Assembly (NCBI RefSeq): GCF_016756775.1
Contig: NZ_JAERMU010000012.1
Coordinates: 115,313-179,312, forward strand
Length of the DNA: 64,000 nt
Reading direction: 5' to 3'
Source of the DNA: Dryocola clanedunensis subsp. sulfonylureivorans
GTDB taxonomy: Bacteria > Pseudomonadota > Gammaproteobacteria > Enterobacterales > Enterobacteriaceae
The first letter of the stretch is position 1. Each line of letters begins with the position of its first letter. The notes below the pieces were generated by a model. It was not told the DNA's origin, ran no database searches, and saw only the letters and a program-made list of their open reading frames with translations. This document shows positions 24,982 through 34,080 of the stretch, piece after piece. Made by a program: the position numbers and the translations under genes.

Positions 24982-26403
24982 TTAAATTGCCGGAGCGTCT
25001 TTATATTCCGCCGTCGGGGCCGGATTTCTCTCCAGCTCACGCTTGGCAAGATCGACCTTTATTTTTTCCAGGAAGGCATTATTCAGCTTAAAGTAGCGCA
25101 CCATAAACGCGCTGATGAAATAGCTCACCATCGGCAGCAGCGAGAACATAATAATTATGCCCTGCACGGTTTGGGGGTTTTGCTGCGACTGGTTGGCAAT
25201 ATAGCCGCTGAAGGACAATATCCAGGCCACAATTGCACCCGCGACCGCCAGTCCCATCTTCAGCATAAATAAATTGCCCGCAAACGAGATCCCCGTCAGC
25301 CGCTTGCCGAATTTCCAGTCGCCGTAGTCGTCAACGTCGGACATCATCGCCCACAGAATTGGGCCGGACTGAATAAGATGCAGGATATTAATAATGACAA
25401 ACAGCGTCAGCAGCGGCGTCAGTGATTTCGGATCAACGAACCACAGGGCGAAAGAGAGCACGCCGAGAATAATATTAATAATACGGAACAGCTTCACCTT
25501 ATCAAAACGGTCGGTCAGCGGTTTTGCAATAACGCTGCCCAGCATATTACAGGCCACGCCCAGCGCCATAAAGAAGGTAATAAAGCCGACGGAGGCCTGC
25601 ATCACGTAGGTGGCGTAATAGATAGTTACCGCCCCGCGAATAAACGCCGGGAAAACGTTGAGGAAGGTAATTGAAATCATCAGCAGCCACTGGTCATTTT
25701 TGGCAATGTCTTTCAAATCTTTCATCAGCGAGTCGTTAGATTTCACGGCTACCACGCGCTCTTTAATACTCGCAAAGCAGAACAGGAACATTAAGGTCGC
25801 GGCACCGCCCATGATGATCATCGTCATCTGGAAGCCGGACGCCCGGTTGCCGTTGCCCAGCCAGTCCGTCAGCGGCAGGATGGATGACGAGATAATCAGC
25901 GTCGCCAGGCCGTTGAGGAAAAAACGCCAGGAGAGGCAGCCCAGCCGCTCTTTCTGGTTGAGGGTTATCACCCCGGCGACCGAGCAGTAGGGAATATTGA
26001 TAGCCGTATAAATTAATGACATGACAAGGTACGTCACCCAGGCATAGATAATTTTGCCGTTCATGCTCAGGTCGGGCGTGGTGAACATTAATATCGCCCC
26101 GAGGCCGAACGGCAGCGCCATCCATAATAGCCAGGGGCGGAATTTTCCCCAGCGGCTTTGGGTGCGGTCGCAGATTGCCCCCATAACAGGATCGCTGAAA
26201 GCATCAAAAATACGAATAACGAGAAATAACGTTCCCACGATGCCGGGGGATAATCCATACACGTCGGTATAAAACCAGGTCAGATAAAGCGCCAGCACGC
26301 TCCAGATCATACAGGAGCCTGCATCGCCCATGCCGTAGCCGATTTTTTCTTTCAGGCTTAATTTTCCGTAAGCGCTGTGCTTTTCCATTGCGACACTGGG
26401 CAT
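24982..26403 (-). CDS. GPH-family sugar:cation symporter
   Basis: The 473-residue, 12-segment protein of the glycoside-pentoside-hexuronide (GPH) family shows WFYTDVYGLSPGIVGTLFLV, the aspartates of RIFDAFSDPVMG and the RWGKFRPWLLW loop. Members take up glycosides with Na+ or H+. ATG at 26403 is chosen because AGAGG lies 7 nt before it. It is directly upstream of the GH91 gene and probably imports the GH91 substrate. It is distinct from the MelB protein encoded at 34081-35508. Confidence 0.85.
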   Translation of the reverse strand: MPSVAMEKHSAYGKLSLKEKIGYGMGDAGSCMIWSVLALYLTWFYTDVYGLSPGIVGTLFLVIRIFDAFSDPVMGAICDRTQSRWGKFRPWLLWMALPFGLGAILMFTTPDLSMNGKIIYAWVTYLVMSLIYTAINIPYCSVAGVITLNQKERLGCLSWRFFLNGLATLIISSSILPLTDWLGNGNRASGFQMTMIIMGGAATLMFLFCFASIKERVVAVKSNDSLMKDLKDIAKNDQWLLMISITFLNVFPAFIRGAVTIYYATYVMQASVGFITFFMALGVACNMLGSVIAKPLTDRFDKVKLFRIINIILGVLSFALWFVDPKSLTPLLTLFVIINILHLIQSGPILWAMMSDVDDYGDWKFGKRLTGISFAGNLFMLKMGLAVAGAIVAWILSFSGYIANQSQQNPQTVQGIIIMFSLLPMVSYFISAFMVRYFKLNNAFLEKIKVDLAKRELERNPAPTAEYKDAPAI

Positions 26404-26504
26404 ATTCACACCTCTGAATTAGGCTGACATAACTATAAGGCGGCGGCTATTAAAACCGTCGCGTGGGAAATAGAGTTTCGGTATTATTTACTAATACATT
26501 TAAA

Positions 26505-27515
26505 TTATAAGGTTGTAATAGTCATATTCATGCTGCTTTCCCGAACAATTAGCCGGGAGACAATTTCATACATCTCAATGCTGTCCTGCCCCTCTTTATG
26601 ATTGACCATCTGAAAGGCCAGGTGGGCAATTTCACCGATCGGCTGCGCAATGCTGGTGATCTTTTTTGTCTGCGCCAGCAGGGTATTATCGAAGCTGGCA
26701 ATGGCAATATCCTGAGGAACCGCAATGCCTTTCTCTTTCAGGCCATCGATAATATAGCTGGCGGCGACGTCGTTATAAACCCACAGGCAGGAGCAGGCTT
26801 TTTTCCGGGCGGATAATTTTTCGATAATTTCGTCAAGAATAGCGATGTGCCCGGAGATTTTTTCCCCTGCCCCCTTTGCTATCCAGAACTGGTTCTCTTT
26901 ATCGTCGGCTAATCCCCGGCCCGCAATCTTTTTACTCCAGGCGGACACCTTACGGTTATCTACCCCTTCCTGGGCCACAAAGCCAAAGGAGGTGTGCCCG
27001 GTCTGGATAAAGTGTTCGGCTATGCTTTCGGCCCCTTTCGCCTGATCGATGGAGACCGAATTAAAAAAGCGGGAAACCTGCGTCACTACCGCCACCGGAA
27101 TAGCCGTCGCCGTCAGCCACTCTGACAGCCCGGCTTCCGCCTCCGTCGGCACCCACAGCAGGCTGTCGATACCCATGCCAATCAGGGTATGGATAATCTG
27201 CTTATCCTGCTGCGGCTGGTTCTGATGCGTCTTGACGATCGCCGATTTGCCAATGTAGCGGGCCTCTTCTTCGAACGTCGCCAGCAGCTCGCAGAAGTGG
27301 GGATTCACCAGGTTTGGCACCACCACGCCAATCAGCCCCGAACATTTCCCGCTCAGCTGAAAGGCGCTTTTGCTGGGCACATAGCAGAGATAATCCATGG
27401 CGTCCCGCACCGCCTGCCGCGTCTGCGGGATCACGCTGGGATGGTTGTTCAGCACCCGCGATACCGTGGCGGTGGATACGCCGGCTTTCTTTGCTACGTC
27501 TTTAATGGATGCCAT
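26505..27515 (-). CDS. LacI-family regulator of the GH91 genes
   Basis: The 336-residue LacI/GalR regulator begins MASIKDVAKKAGVSTATVSRV at the chosen ATG (27515); a longer frame upstream would add a non-homologous extension. The C-terminal ligand domain is complete. It lies just before the GPH and GH91 genes on the same strand (101-bp gap), so it probably controls them and itself. A CRP-like site sits about 60 bp upstream of its start. The ribosome binding site is weak. Confidence 0.86.
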   Translation of the reverse strand: MASIKDVAKKAGVSTATVSRVLNNHPSVIPQTRQAVRDAMDYLCYVPSKSAFQLSGKCSGLIGVVVPNLVNPHFCELLATFEEEARYIGKSAIVKTHQNQPQQDKQIIHTLIGMGIDSLLWVPTEAEAGLSEWLTATAIPVAVVTQVSRFFNSVSIDQAKGAESIAEHFIQTGHTSFGFVAQEGVDNRKVSAWSKKIAGRGLADDKENQFWIAKGAGEKISGHIAILDEIIEKLSARKKACSCLWVYNDVAASYIIDGLKEKGIAVPQDIAIASFDNTLLAQTKKITSIAQPIGEIAHLAFQMVNHKEGQDSIEMYEIVSRLIVRESSMNMTITTL

Positions 27516-27573
27516 GATGATAAGGATGTCGTCTGACCGTGCCGACACTATAAAGTGTGATGAAGGTCAAAAA

Positions 27574-27589
27574 TGTTAGCGCGTTCACA
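27574..27589. promoter_or_regulatory. CRP-like site upstream of the LacI/GPH/GH91 unit
   Basis: TGTTA-GCGCGT-TCACA differs by one base from the CRP consensus half sites. It is about 59 bp upstream of the LacI start codon, with a TATAGT -10-like box nearer the gene. Seen in sequence; function inferred. Confidence 0.5.
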
Positions 27590-27691
27590 TGTTGTTTCGT
27601 TACATGAAAACCCTGTTCAGCTCTCTCATCCTGCTGTTTTGCGGAGAACTTCAGAACGGCCGCGCACATAGCGCGCGCGGCAACAGATAGC

Positions 27692-28636
27692 CTAGCGAAT
27701 TTCATACTTCGGCAGCGGAACCCTTGCCATAAACTGCCTGACGGCATCCCTGTCCGGGACGGCGGCCAGCGCCCCTTTTTGCGTGGTGGCTAACGCTCCG
27801 CAGGCGCTGGCCTGCGCTATCGCCTGGTGAAGCTGCGTGAAATCCTGCGCGATGCCTTCCTCTGCAATACTCGCCAGCAGGCCTGCCATGAAGGCATCTC
27901 CTGCTCCGGTGGTATCCACGCTGTCCACGGCGTAGCCGCTGAAATGAATCACCCTGTTCTGCCACTGCACCATTGAACCGCGTGCGCCGAAGGTGACGAG
28001 CTTCAGGCGGGCGGGAAGCGTCGCTAACGCCGTCATCGCCTGACTGAGATCGTGGGTGCCGGTGAGCCAGTACCACTCCTCTTCGGAGAGCTTGAGAATG
28101 TCGGCCTGGGTGGCGAAATGGCGCACGGTAGCCAGCATCGTCTGGCGGTCGGGCCACATCTGCTCGCGCAGATTGACGTCAAAGCTCAGCAGCCCCCCCG
28201 CCTGCTTGATGCGGCCAATGGCGCAGGCCAGCGTCTCCCGGCACGTCTCGGCCACCAGCGCCAGCGAGCAAAAGTGCAGAATATCCGCGCCAAACTCGGG
28301 CAGGGCTTCCGCCGTCACGAACTGATCGGCGGACGGATTCACTAAAAAGGTAAAGTCGCGCTCGCCGTCCTGGCCCAGCGAAACCAGCACCGTGCTGGTG
28401 CGGTGGTCGCAGTCCAGCTGCAGGGACTGCGTGCCTACGTCGTATTCGACGAGCGTGCGCTGTAAAAAGTGGCCGAAAGCGTCGTCGCCCACCCGCCCGA
28501 TAAACCCGCTCCGGCAGCCAAGCCTGGCGCAGCCTGCCGCAACGTTAACGGGCGCGCCTCCGGCACAGGCGCGATACTGCATGTCGGCAAGCGGCAGAAG
28601 GTCTACTACCGCGTCACCCAGTGTCCAGATAGTCAT
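27692..28636 (-). CDS. cscK: fructokinase (PfkB family, ScrK/CscK-like)
   Basis: The 314-residue ribokinase/PfkB-family kinase has the anion-hole and catalytic-base motif DTTGAGDAF (D247) and the substrate loop GGAPVNVAAGCARLG near residue 26. It would phosphorylate free fructose from GH32 action to fructose 6-phosphate. It is the last gene of the run LacY-type symporter, GH32, porin, kinase. A GC-rich hairpin CCGCGC/GCGCGG follows at about 27661-27683. The symbol is given by analogy with the csc genes. Confidence 0.86.
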   Translation of the reverse strand: MTIWTLGDAVVDLLPLADMQYRACAGGAPVNVAAGCARLGCRSGFIGRVGDDAFGHFLQRTLVEYDVGTQSLQLDCDHRTSTVLVSLGQDGERDFTFLVNPSADQFVTAEALPEFGADILHFCSLALVAETCRETLACAIGRIKQAGGLLSFDVNLREQMWPDRQTMLATVRHFATQADILKLSEEEWYWLTGTHDLSQAMTALATLPARLKLVTFGARGSMVQWQNRVIHFSGYAVDSVDTTGAGDAFMAGLLASIAEEGIAQDFTQLHQAIAQASACGALATTQKGALAAVPDRDAVRQFMARVPLPKYEIR

Positions 28637-28662
28637 TATTGCTCCTTAAATAAACAGATCGT

Positions 28663-30021
28663 TTAAAACAGATATTTGAACCGCAGCCGCGCGCCGTATC
28701 GCGCCTGATTATCCCCCTGCTGTTCCGCAGAGGAATCGAGCCAGGAAGCGTACGCTCCCAGATAAATATTAAAGTTGCGCATGTCCATTATATTCGGCAG
28801 CTGCCAGGAGGTATGAAAGGTGTGAATATCATATTTACCCGGCGCGAGAATGGCGCAGTCGCTTTCACATTCGCTGCTGACGCCGGAGATATTAAAATCA
28901 TTGATATTGTTGTGCGCGTAGATATAGCCCAGCTCGACGCGGTGCCAGAGCGCGTTAATTCCGGCGCTGAAATCTTTTTCTTCTTCCGCGTCCATATAGG
29001 CGGTATTGAGATTAACCACCACCCCGTCAAGGGGATCGTCTTTAAGCGTGTTCCAGCTCATCGTCAGGCCGTAGCCGGTGCGCCCGGACTGGTCGTGCCA
29101 GTTGCCCGCGGCATCGTTGTAGCCATAGGCGTTATTGACGAGGTTCGTTTCCATCGCCGCCGCCACGGAATAGCTGCCCTGACGCCAGGCAATGACCGGG
29201 CGGACGTAAACCACGTTCTTCTGATTATCCAGCTCGCTGCCGTGATAGCGGCGGTCGACGTACAGCTGGCTGCCGTCTTCCACCAGGGTGTTCAGCTCGA
29301 AGTACCAGTTATCCAGCGTCTGGCTGAACAGCAGGTTGCCGCCGCTGTTGCTGCGCCCGCGCGCCTCTTTCATCATGTAGATGTAGCCATAGCCGTCGCT
29401 GTAGAGGTCGTTGGCGGTATTGCCGGAGTACTCAATAAAGGTATCCTGATTCAGCGGGAACATGTCGTAGGCCTCGAAGCGCCCGACCTTCACCAGCCAG
29501 TTTTCCTGCTGGCCGAAGAAGAAGGCGGCGTCGTCGAGGTTCATCTTGCCTCTCATATCCGCCAGCGGCTGGACGCTGAACCCGGCATACTTACCGTTAT
29601 CCGCATGCTGGATGCCGTCGAAGCCCAGCAGGATCCGGCCGTTGATATCCCAGCGTTCGCCGCTGCCGGGCGCCCAGTTTTTATCGCTGCTGGTTTTTAG
29701 CGACGTCAGGCTTCCCGTGCGGCTGGCCGCATCGAGGTTAAACTCCACGTCGCCGTAGAATTTCAGCTCCGCGTCGTTATTTTTTAATGCCAGCTGCGGA
29801 GGACTATTCTGGCTGCTGGCCTCGATTTTATTTTCGTGGGCGGCATCGGGGACATCTTTTAATTGGGCGATTTCCGCCTCGGCCCTGTCGGCCCGCTTTT
29901 CAGCCTCCTGCAAACGCTGTTCAAGCAGGACAAAACGTTGTTCGGTAGTTAAAGAAGATTGTGCAAAAACAGAGGCAGAGAATAAACCGGCGCAGGTCGC
30001 CAGTCCGATTATTATTTTCAT
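28663..30021 (-). CDS. RafY/ScrY-type outer-membrane carbohydrate porin
   Basis: The 452-residue protein has a signal peptide (MKIIIGLATCAGLFSASVFA, cut before QSS), a short N-terminal coiled-coil (LEQRLQEAEKRADRAEAEI) and a beta-barrel ending in the aromatic residue F (RLRFKYLF). This is the layout of the glycoporin RafY. It would let oligosaccharides too large for general porins cross the outer membrane, supporting a locus for fructo- or raffinose-type sugars. It lies between the GH32 and kinase genes in one operon. Confidence 0.83.
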   Translation of the reverse strand: MKIIIGLATCAGLFSASVFAQSSLTTEQRFVLLEQRLQEAEKRADRAEAEIAQLKDVPDAAHENKIEASSQNSPPQLALKNNDAELKFYGDVEFNLDAASRTGSLTSLKTSSDKNWAPGSGERWDINGRILLGFDGIQHADNGKYAGFSVQPLADMRGKMNLDDAAFFFGQQENWLVKVGRFEAYDMFPLNQDTFIEYSGNTANDLYSDGYGYIYMMKEARGRSNSGGNLLFSQTLDNWYFELNTLVEDGSQLYVDRRYHGSELDNQKNVVYVRPVIAWRQGSYSVAAAMETNLVNNAYGYNDAAGNWHDQSGRTGYGLTMSWNTLKDDPLDGVVVNLNTAYMDAEEEKDFSAGINALWHRVELGYIYAHNNINDFNISGVSSECESDCAILAPGKYDIHTFHTSWQLPNIMDMRNFNIYLGAYASWLDSSAEQQGDNQARYGARLRFKYLF

Positions 30022-30097
30022 CGAATGAATCCTTGCGAATCTTATTTAAATAATAAGGATGTGACGCCGGGGATAATTCCCCGTGCGTCTTTTATAA

Positions 30098-31525
30098 TTA
30101 TTCTAAATGCCAGGCTCCGGCTTCCTGCAGGACCGCACTCCCTGACCAGGCAAACAGGCTCAGCTGGCGCGACTGCGGATAGATCCGGCTGCTGAGGCAG
30201 GCTTCGCCGTCGTTAACGAAAACCTCCACCGACGAGCTGTCGAAGAAGATCCGCAGCTCAAGCGTGGCGCTTTGCGGCAGCGGAATGCTGCGCTGGCCGC
30301 AAAGCCCGTACTGCGGATAGTGCCGCTCCAGCACCAGGCGCTGCGCCTGGCCGTCCACGTACAGCCGCATGCCGTCCTCCAGCGCGAGGCCAAACTGCTC
30401 CGCGTCGCTGGCGGCAAGATCCCACTTCAGGATCACTTCCCCGGTGATGCACTCTTCCATCACCCTTTTCGCCTCGTTGCGAAGCTCGCCGACGCGCCAG
30501 TCGGTTCTGTTCTGCCGGAGGCTTTCAAGCTCTTTCACCGGCCGCATCTGCAGGCGATTGTCGTCGGTGAGGGTCAGCTCCCTCGGCAGCGTCAGCATGC
30601 CCGCCCAGCCGTCCTCCTGCTCCGGCATCGGCGACTCCCACATCGCCATCCAGCCCATCACGATGCGGCGGCCGTCCGGGGCAAGGAAGCTCTGCGGCGC
30701 GTAGAAATCATGGCCGCGATCCATTTCCTGGAACGCGCTTTCCTGCCGGAAAGGCTCTCCCGGCTGCCAGCCGCCGACAATGTAGCCGCTCTGGAACAGA
30801 TTGCGCCGGTCGTAGCCGCTGGCGGCCATGCCCTGAGGCGAGAACATCAGGATTTGCTTGCCGTTCAGCGTAAAGAAGTCCGGGCATTCCCACATAAAGC
30901 CCTGGCCTGCCTGCGCCTCGGCCAGCACCCCGCAATCCTGCCATTCACGCAGATCCTCTGAACGATAGAGGCGCACCTGGCCTGTCTCTTCGTCCCGCGC
31001 GCCGACCACCATGTACCAGGCGTCCCCTTCCCGCCAGACTTTCGGATCGCGGAAATGGTGCATCCCCGCAGGGGTATCAATGACCTGCCCCTGACGCTGG
31101 AACTCCCTGCCGTCGCGGCTGGTTGCCAGGCACTGCACCTGATACAGGTTGTCGTCGCTGGACGGGTCGCCGTGAAACTTGTGCCCGGTATAGATCAGCG
31201 CCAGCTCACCGTCCTTCACCACGGCGGAGCCGGAGAAGCAGCCGTCCTTATCCTCCGGCCCTTCGGGGGCCAGCGCGATGGGCAGATGTTCCCAGTGGAG
31301 CAGATCCCGGCTGCGGGCGTGGCCCCAGTGCATTGGCCCCCATTTTGTGGACCAGGGGTGGTGCTGGTAAAACGCGTGATACCAGCCGTCGAACCATACC
31401 AGGCCGTTTGGATCGTTCATCCAGCCCGCGCGCGGCGACAGATGATAATGGGGGTACCAGCGCAGGTTGAGCTGGTCACGCTTCTGGCTAAGGGCCAGTT
31501 CGGCTTTCTCAATTAATGACGTCAT
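30098..31525 (-). CDS. cscA: GH32 beta-fructofuranosidase (invertase, CscA-like)
   Basis: The 475-residue family 32 enzyme has all three catalytic motifs: nucleophile in WMNDPNG (D38), stabiliser in FRDP (D160) and acid/base in ECPD (E213). It matches E. coli CscA over its length, including the C-terminal beta-sandwich. There is no signal peptide, so it hydrolyses sucrose or imported fructo-oligosaccharides, including inulobiose, in the cytoplasm. The neighbouring symporter is proton-linked rather than PTS, so unphosphorylated sugar is the likely substrate. Confidence 0.9.
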   Translation of the reverse strand: MTSLIEKAELALSQKRDQLNLRWYPHYHLSPRAGWMNDPNGLVWFDGWYHAFYQHHPWSTKWGPMHWGHARSRDLLHWEHLPIALAPEGPEDKDGCFSGSAVVKDGELALIYTGHKFHGDPSSDDNLYQVQCLATSRDGREFQRQGQVIDTPAGMHHFRDPKVWREGDAWYMVVGARDEETGQVRLYRSEDLREWQDCGVLAEAQAGQGFMWECPDFFTLNGKQILMFSPQGMAASGYDRRNLFQSGYIVGGWQPGEPFRQESAFQEMDRGHDFYAPQSFLAPDGRRIVMGWMAMWESPMPEQEDGWAGMLTLPRELTLTDDNRLQMRPVKELESLRQNRTDWRVGELRNEAKRVMEECITGEVILKWDLAASDAEQFGLALEDGMRLYVDGQAQRLVLERHYPQYGLCGQRSIPLPQSATLELRIFFDSSSVEVFVNDGEACLSSRIYPQSRQLSLFAWSGSAVLQEAGAWHLE

Positions 31526-31543
31526 AAAAATTCACTCTTTGAT

Positions 31544-32782
31544 TCAAAGGGCGGAGGGTTGAGACAGCAATCCTTCCGATGAAGACTTATTGCCGCGTAA
31601 AAGGAAGATCGAAATAAAAGTCGTGCAAAACACCATCAGCCCCATGATTAAGTAGGACTCGGCGAAGCCATATTTTTCGTAGCTATACCCGGCCAGCGGC
31701 GACAGCACGGCGGCGATGACGGAGCTGGTGCAGGCAAATCCCACCAGGTAGAGCGTGGAAGAGAGGCGCTTATCGAAATTGAGGCTGTTGTACTTAAAGA
31801 TGGCGACCAGCAGGATCGGCAGCTCCACGGCGTGCAGCAGCTTGGTAATGGAGATGAGCACCGGCCCTTCCACCAGGCCCGAGGCGATCATGCGCAGGGC
31901 CATCGCCATCCCGGCGAAGATAAGCCCGTTTTTTGCCCCGATGCGGTTGACCAGCCAGGGCGCGCAGAACATCCCCGCCGCTTCAAGAAACACCTGGAAC
32001 GAATTGAGATAGCCGTACATCGCGTTGCCTTCGTGCAGGGTGGCAAACTGCGAGGCGAAATAAACCGGGAACTGCTGGTCGTAGACGCCGTAGATACAGG
32101 TGCCGATGACAAAGAAGACCAGCGCCCGGAAGCGCGGCAGCGTCACCAGCCGCAGCGCGTCCGCGAGCGTCACCTTCCCGGCCCCTACCTCCACCTTTTC
32201 AAGGCTTGCGGCGGTATTCACTTTCAGCTGCATCAGCAGGAAGAAGAACACCAGGCCCGAGCACGACGCGACGAGAAAGTTAAGCTTCGGGTTGATATTA
32301 AAAAGCAGCCCGGCAAAGAAAGTGGCGACGGCCCAGCCCAGCGACCCCCACATGCGTGCCCGGCCAAATTCAAAGGTGCTCTGGCGCGCCACCCGCTCGG
32401 TGTAGGACTCCAGCACGCCGATGCCGCCGTTAAAGGTCAGCCCCACGAACAGGCCGCCAAATACGCTGCCCAGCAGGATATTAATTTGCAGCAGGTAGCC
32501 AAACAGCAGATAGGCCGGGCCGGACAAAATAAGCAGCGCGGTCATATACCACAGCAGGTTTTTTTTCAGCCCCAGCCGGTCCTGAATAAAGCCGTAGCAG
32601 ACCTGGGCGCAGAGCGCTGAAACCGAAAGCACGGAGAAAATGATGCCGGTATCCGCGGCCTTTAGCCCCACTTCCTGATGAAGCCAGATAGAAAGCAGCG
32701 AGCTGGACGAGGACCAGCTGACGAAAAAGAAGAACAGCAGCGCGCTCAGTAAGGGGTAGCTGCGGGAGTGATGTCTTTTCAT
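31544..32782 (-). CDS. cscB: LacY/CscB-family oligosaccharide:H+ symporter
   Basis: The 412-residue protein of the oligosaccharide:H+ symporter family (LacY, RafB, CscB) has QDRLGLKKNL in the loop after segment 2, YGYLNSFQVFLEA in segment 8, KLLHAVELPI in segment 10 and FDKRLSST following. These are conserved in LacY relatives. ATG at 32782 (MKRHHSRSYPLL) is chosen; an upstream start at 32830 lies inside the operator. It would import sucrose or short fructans for the GH32 enzyme encoded 18 bp downstream. True specificity (sucrose, raffinose or fructan) is uncertain. Confidence 0.83.
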   Translation of the reverse strand: MKRHHSRSYPLLSALLFFFFVSWSSSSSLLSIWLHQEVGLKAADTGIIFSVLSVSALCAQVCYGFIQDRLGLKKNLLWYMTALLILSGPAYLLFGYLLQINILLGSVFGGLFVGLTFNGGIGVLESYTERVARQSTFEFGRARMWGSLGWAVATFFAGLLFNINPKLNFLVASCSGLVFFFLLMQLKVNTAASLEKVEVGAGKVTLADALRLVTLPRFRALVFFVIGTCIYGVYDQQFPVYFASQFATLHEGNAMYGYLNSFQVFLEAAGMFCAPWLVNRIGAKNGLIFAGMAMALRMIASGLVEGPVLISITKLLHAVELPILLVAIFKYNSLNFDKRLSSTLYLVGFACTSSVIAAVLSPLAGYSYEKYGFAESYLIMGLMVFCTTFISIFLLRGNKSSSEGLLSQPSAL

Positions 32783-32816
32783 CAATACGATCTCATGGAG
32801 GGACAGTGGCAAAAAT

Positions 32817-32892
32817 GATAACGTTAACATTGTCGATTCTTCCCGCGCTTTTGTGACGAGATATGATGTTAATCACAAAAGTTAACGTTAAC
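32817..32892. promoter_or_regulatory. paired CscR operators and a CRP site between cscB and cscR
   Basis: A perfect palindrome GTTAACGTTAAC lies at 32881-32892, and a related site ATAACGTTAACAT at 32818-32830. Both carry the central CG of LacI-family operators. Between them TATGA-TGTTAA-TCACA (32862-32877) fits CRP with one mismatch. Two operators about 64 bp apart would allow looping repression. Confidence 0.7.
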
Positions 32893-33046
32893 ATAACAGG
32901 TGTGAGATCGGGATCAACTTTTCATGCCGCTTTTGGGCGACCGCGATCCACAAAATCGTGCGCGATCTTTTACTTCCCCGCCCGAGTTGTATAGCCTGAC
33001 GCATACGGCTCAAAGCGTGTTTTTTCCCTTATTAAGACAGGAACTT

Positions 33047-34042
33047 ATGGCGTCGTTAAAAGATGTGGCAAAGCTGGCAAACGTGTCGTTGATGACGGTC
33101 TCCCGGGCGTTAAACAATCCGGAACGGCTCAGGCCCGACACGCTAAGCCGCGTGCAGGCGGCAATCAGCCAGCTGAATTATGTCCCCGACCTGTCCGCGA
33201 AAAGGATCCGTGGCGCGCGCGCCACGCCGAACACCCTCGGCGTGCTGGCCCTTGATACCGTCACTACGCCCTTCTCGGTGGAAATCACCTTATCCATTGA
33301 AGAGACGGCCCGCGCCCACGGCTGGAACAGCTTCGTGGTCAATATGTTTTCGGACGACAGCCCGGAAACCACGGTGGATTTGCTGCTTTCCCACCGCCCC
33401 GGCGGCATAATTTATACGACCATGGGGCTGCGGCAGGTGCCCGTACCGGCGAAATTATTAACGCTCCCCTGCGTGCTGGCGAACTGCGAAAGCCTGCACG
33501 ACCCGGTCGCCAGCTACATTCCCGACGACGAGCAGGGGCAGTATGAAGGGGTTAAAGCGCTGCTGGGGGCCGGTTTCCGGCATCCGCTGTGCCTGCACCT
33601 CCCGGCCAGGCATCTGGCAGCCGTTCGCCGCCGACGGGGCCTGGAGCGGGCCTGCCGGGAAGCGGGCGTCGATCCAGATACCCTGCAACACTACTATATG
33701 GAGTTCGGCGACGAACACTACCGTGACATCCCCGGCATGGTCGAAGCCCACATGCGCGGCGGCAAGCCGCAGTTCGACTCCGTGGTCTGCGGCAACGACC
33801 GCATTGCGTTTCTGGTCTATCAGGTGCTGCTCTCCCGTGGCGTGAGGATCCCTCAGGACGTCGCGGTGCTGGGCTATGACAATATGGTGGGCATTGGCGA
33901 TCTGTTTTTACCGCCTTTATCCACGGTGCAGCTGCCCCATTACGACATTGGCCGCCTGAGCGCGCTGCATATTATTAACGGCGACAGCCACCGCGACACC
34001 GTCCGCGTCAACAGCCCCTTTTTGCAGCGGGACTCAATGTAA
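33047..34042 (+). CDS. cscR: LacI-family repressor, CscR-like
   Basis: The 331-residue LacI-family regulator starts MASLKDVAKLANVSLMTVSRAL at the ATG of 33047, after CAGGAACTT. A longer in-frame reading from 32924 would overlap the control region and add 41 unlikely residues. It is divergent from the cscB-cscA-porin-cscK operon and very likely represses it. Its 3' end is nearly duplicated in the scrap at 18472-18543. Confidence 0.86.
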   Translation: MASLKDVAKLANVSLMTVSRALNNPERLRPDTLSRVQAAISQLNYVPDLSAKRIRGARATPNTLGVLALDTVTTPFSVEITLSIEETARAHGWNSFVVNMFSDDSPETTVDLLLSHRPGGIIYTTMGLRQVPVPAKLLTLPCVLANCESLHDPVASYIPDDEQGQYEGVKALLGAGFRHPLCLHLPARHLAAVRRRRGLERACREAGVDPDTLQHYYMEFGDEHYRDIPGMVEAHMRGGKPQFDSVVCGNDRIAFLVYQVLLSRGVRIPQDVAVLGYDNMVGIGDLFLPPLSTVQLPHYDIGRLSALHIINGDSHRDTVRVNSPFLQRDSM

Positions 34043-34080
34043 GCAAAGCGGGCATCCCTGCTCGCCCCTGCGGACCAGCG

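Noticed and set aside
28813..29700. Long open frame (295 codons) on the plus strand opposite the porin gene
   Set aside because: It is the complement of a GC-rich porin gene with signal peptide, barrel and terminal Phe; the opposite frame has a repetitive Val/Ala/His composition and no family features.
30272..30961. 229-codon plus-strand frame opposite the GH32 gene
   Set aside because: Antisense shadow of a gene with all three GH32 catalytic motifs.
31832..32620. 262-codon plus-strand frame inside the LacY-type symporter gene
   Set aside because: It mirrors a clear MFS gene; its composition is rich in Gln, His and Arg, as expected for an antisense shadow.
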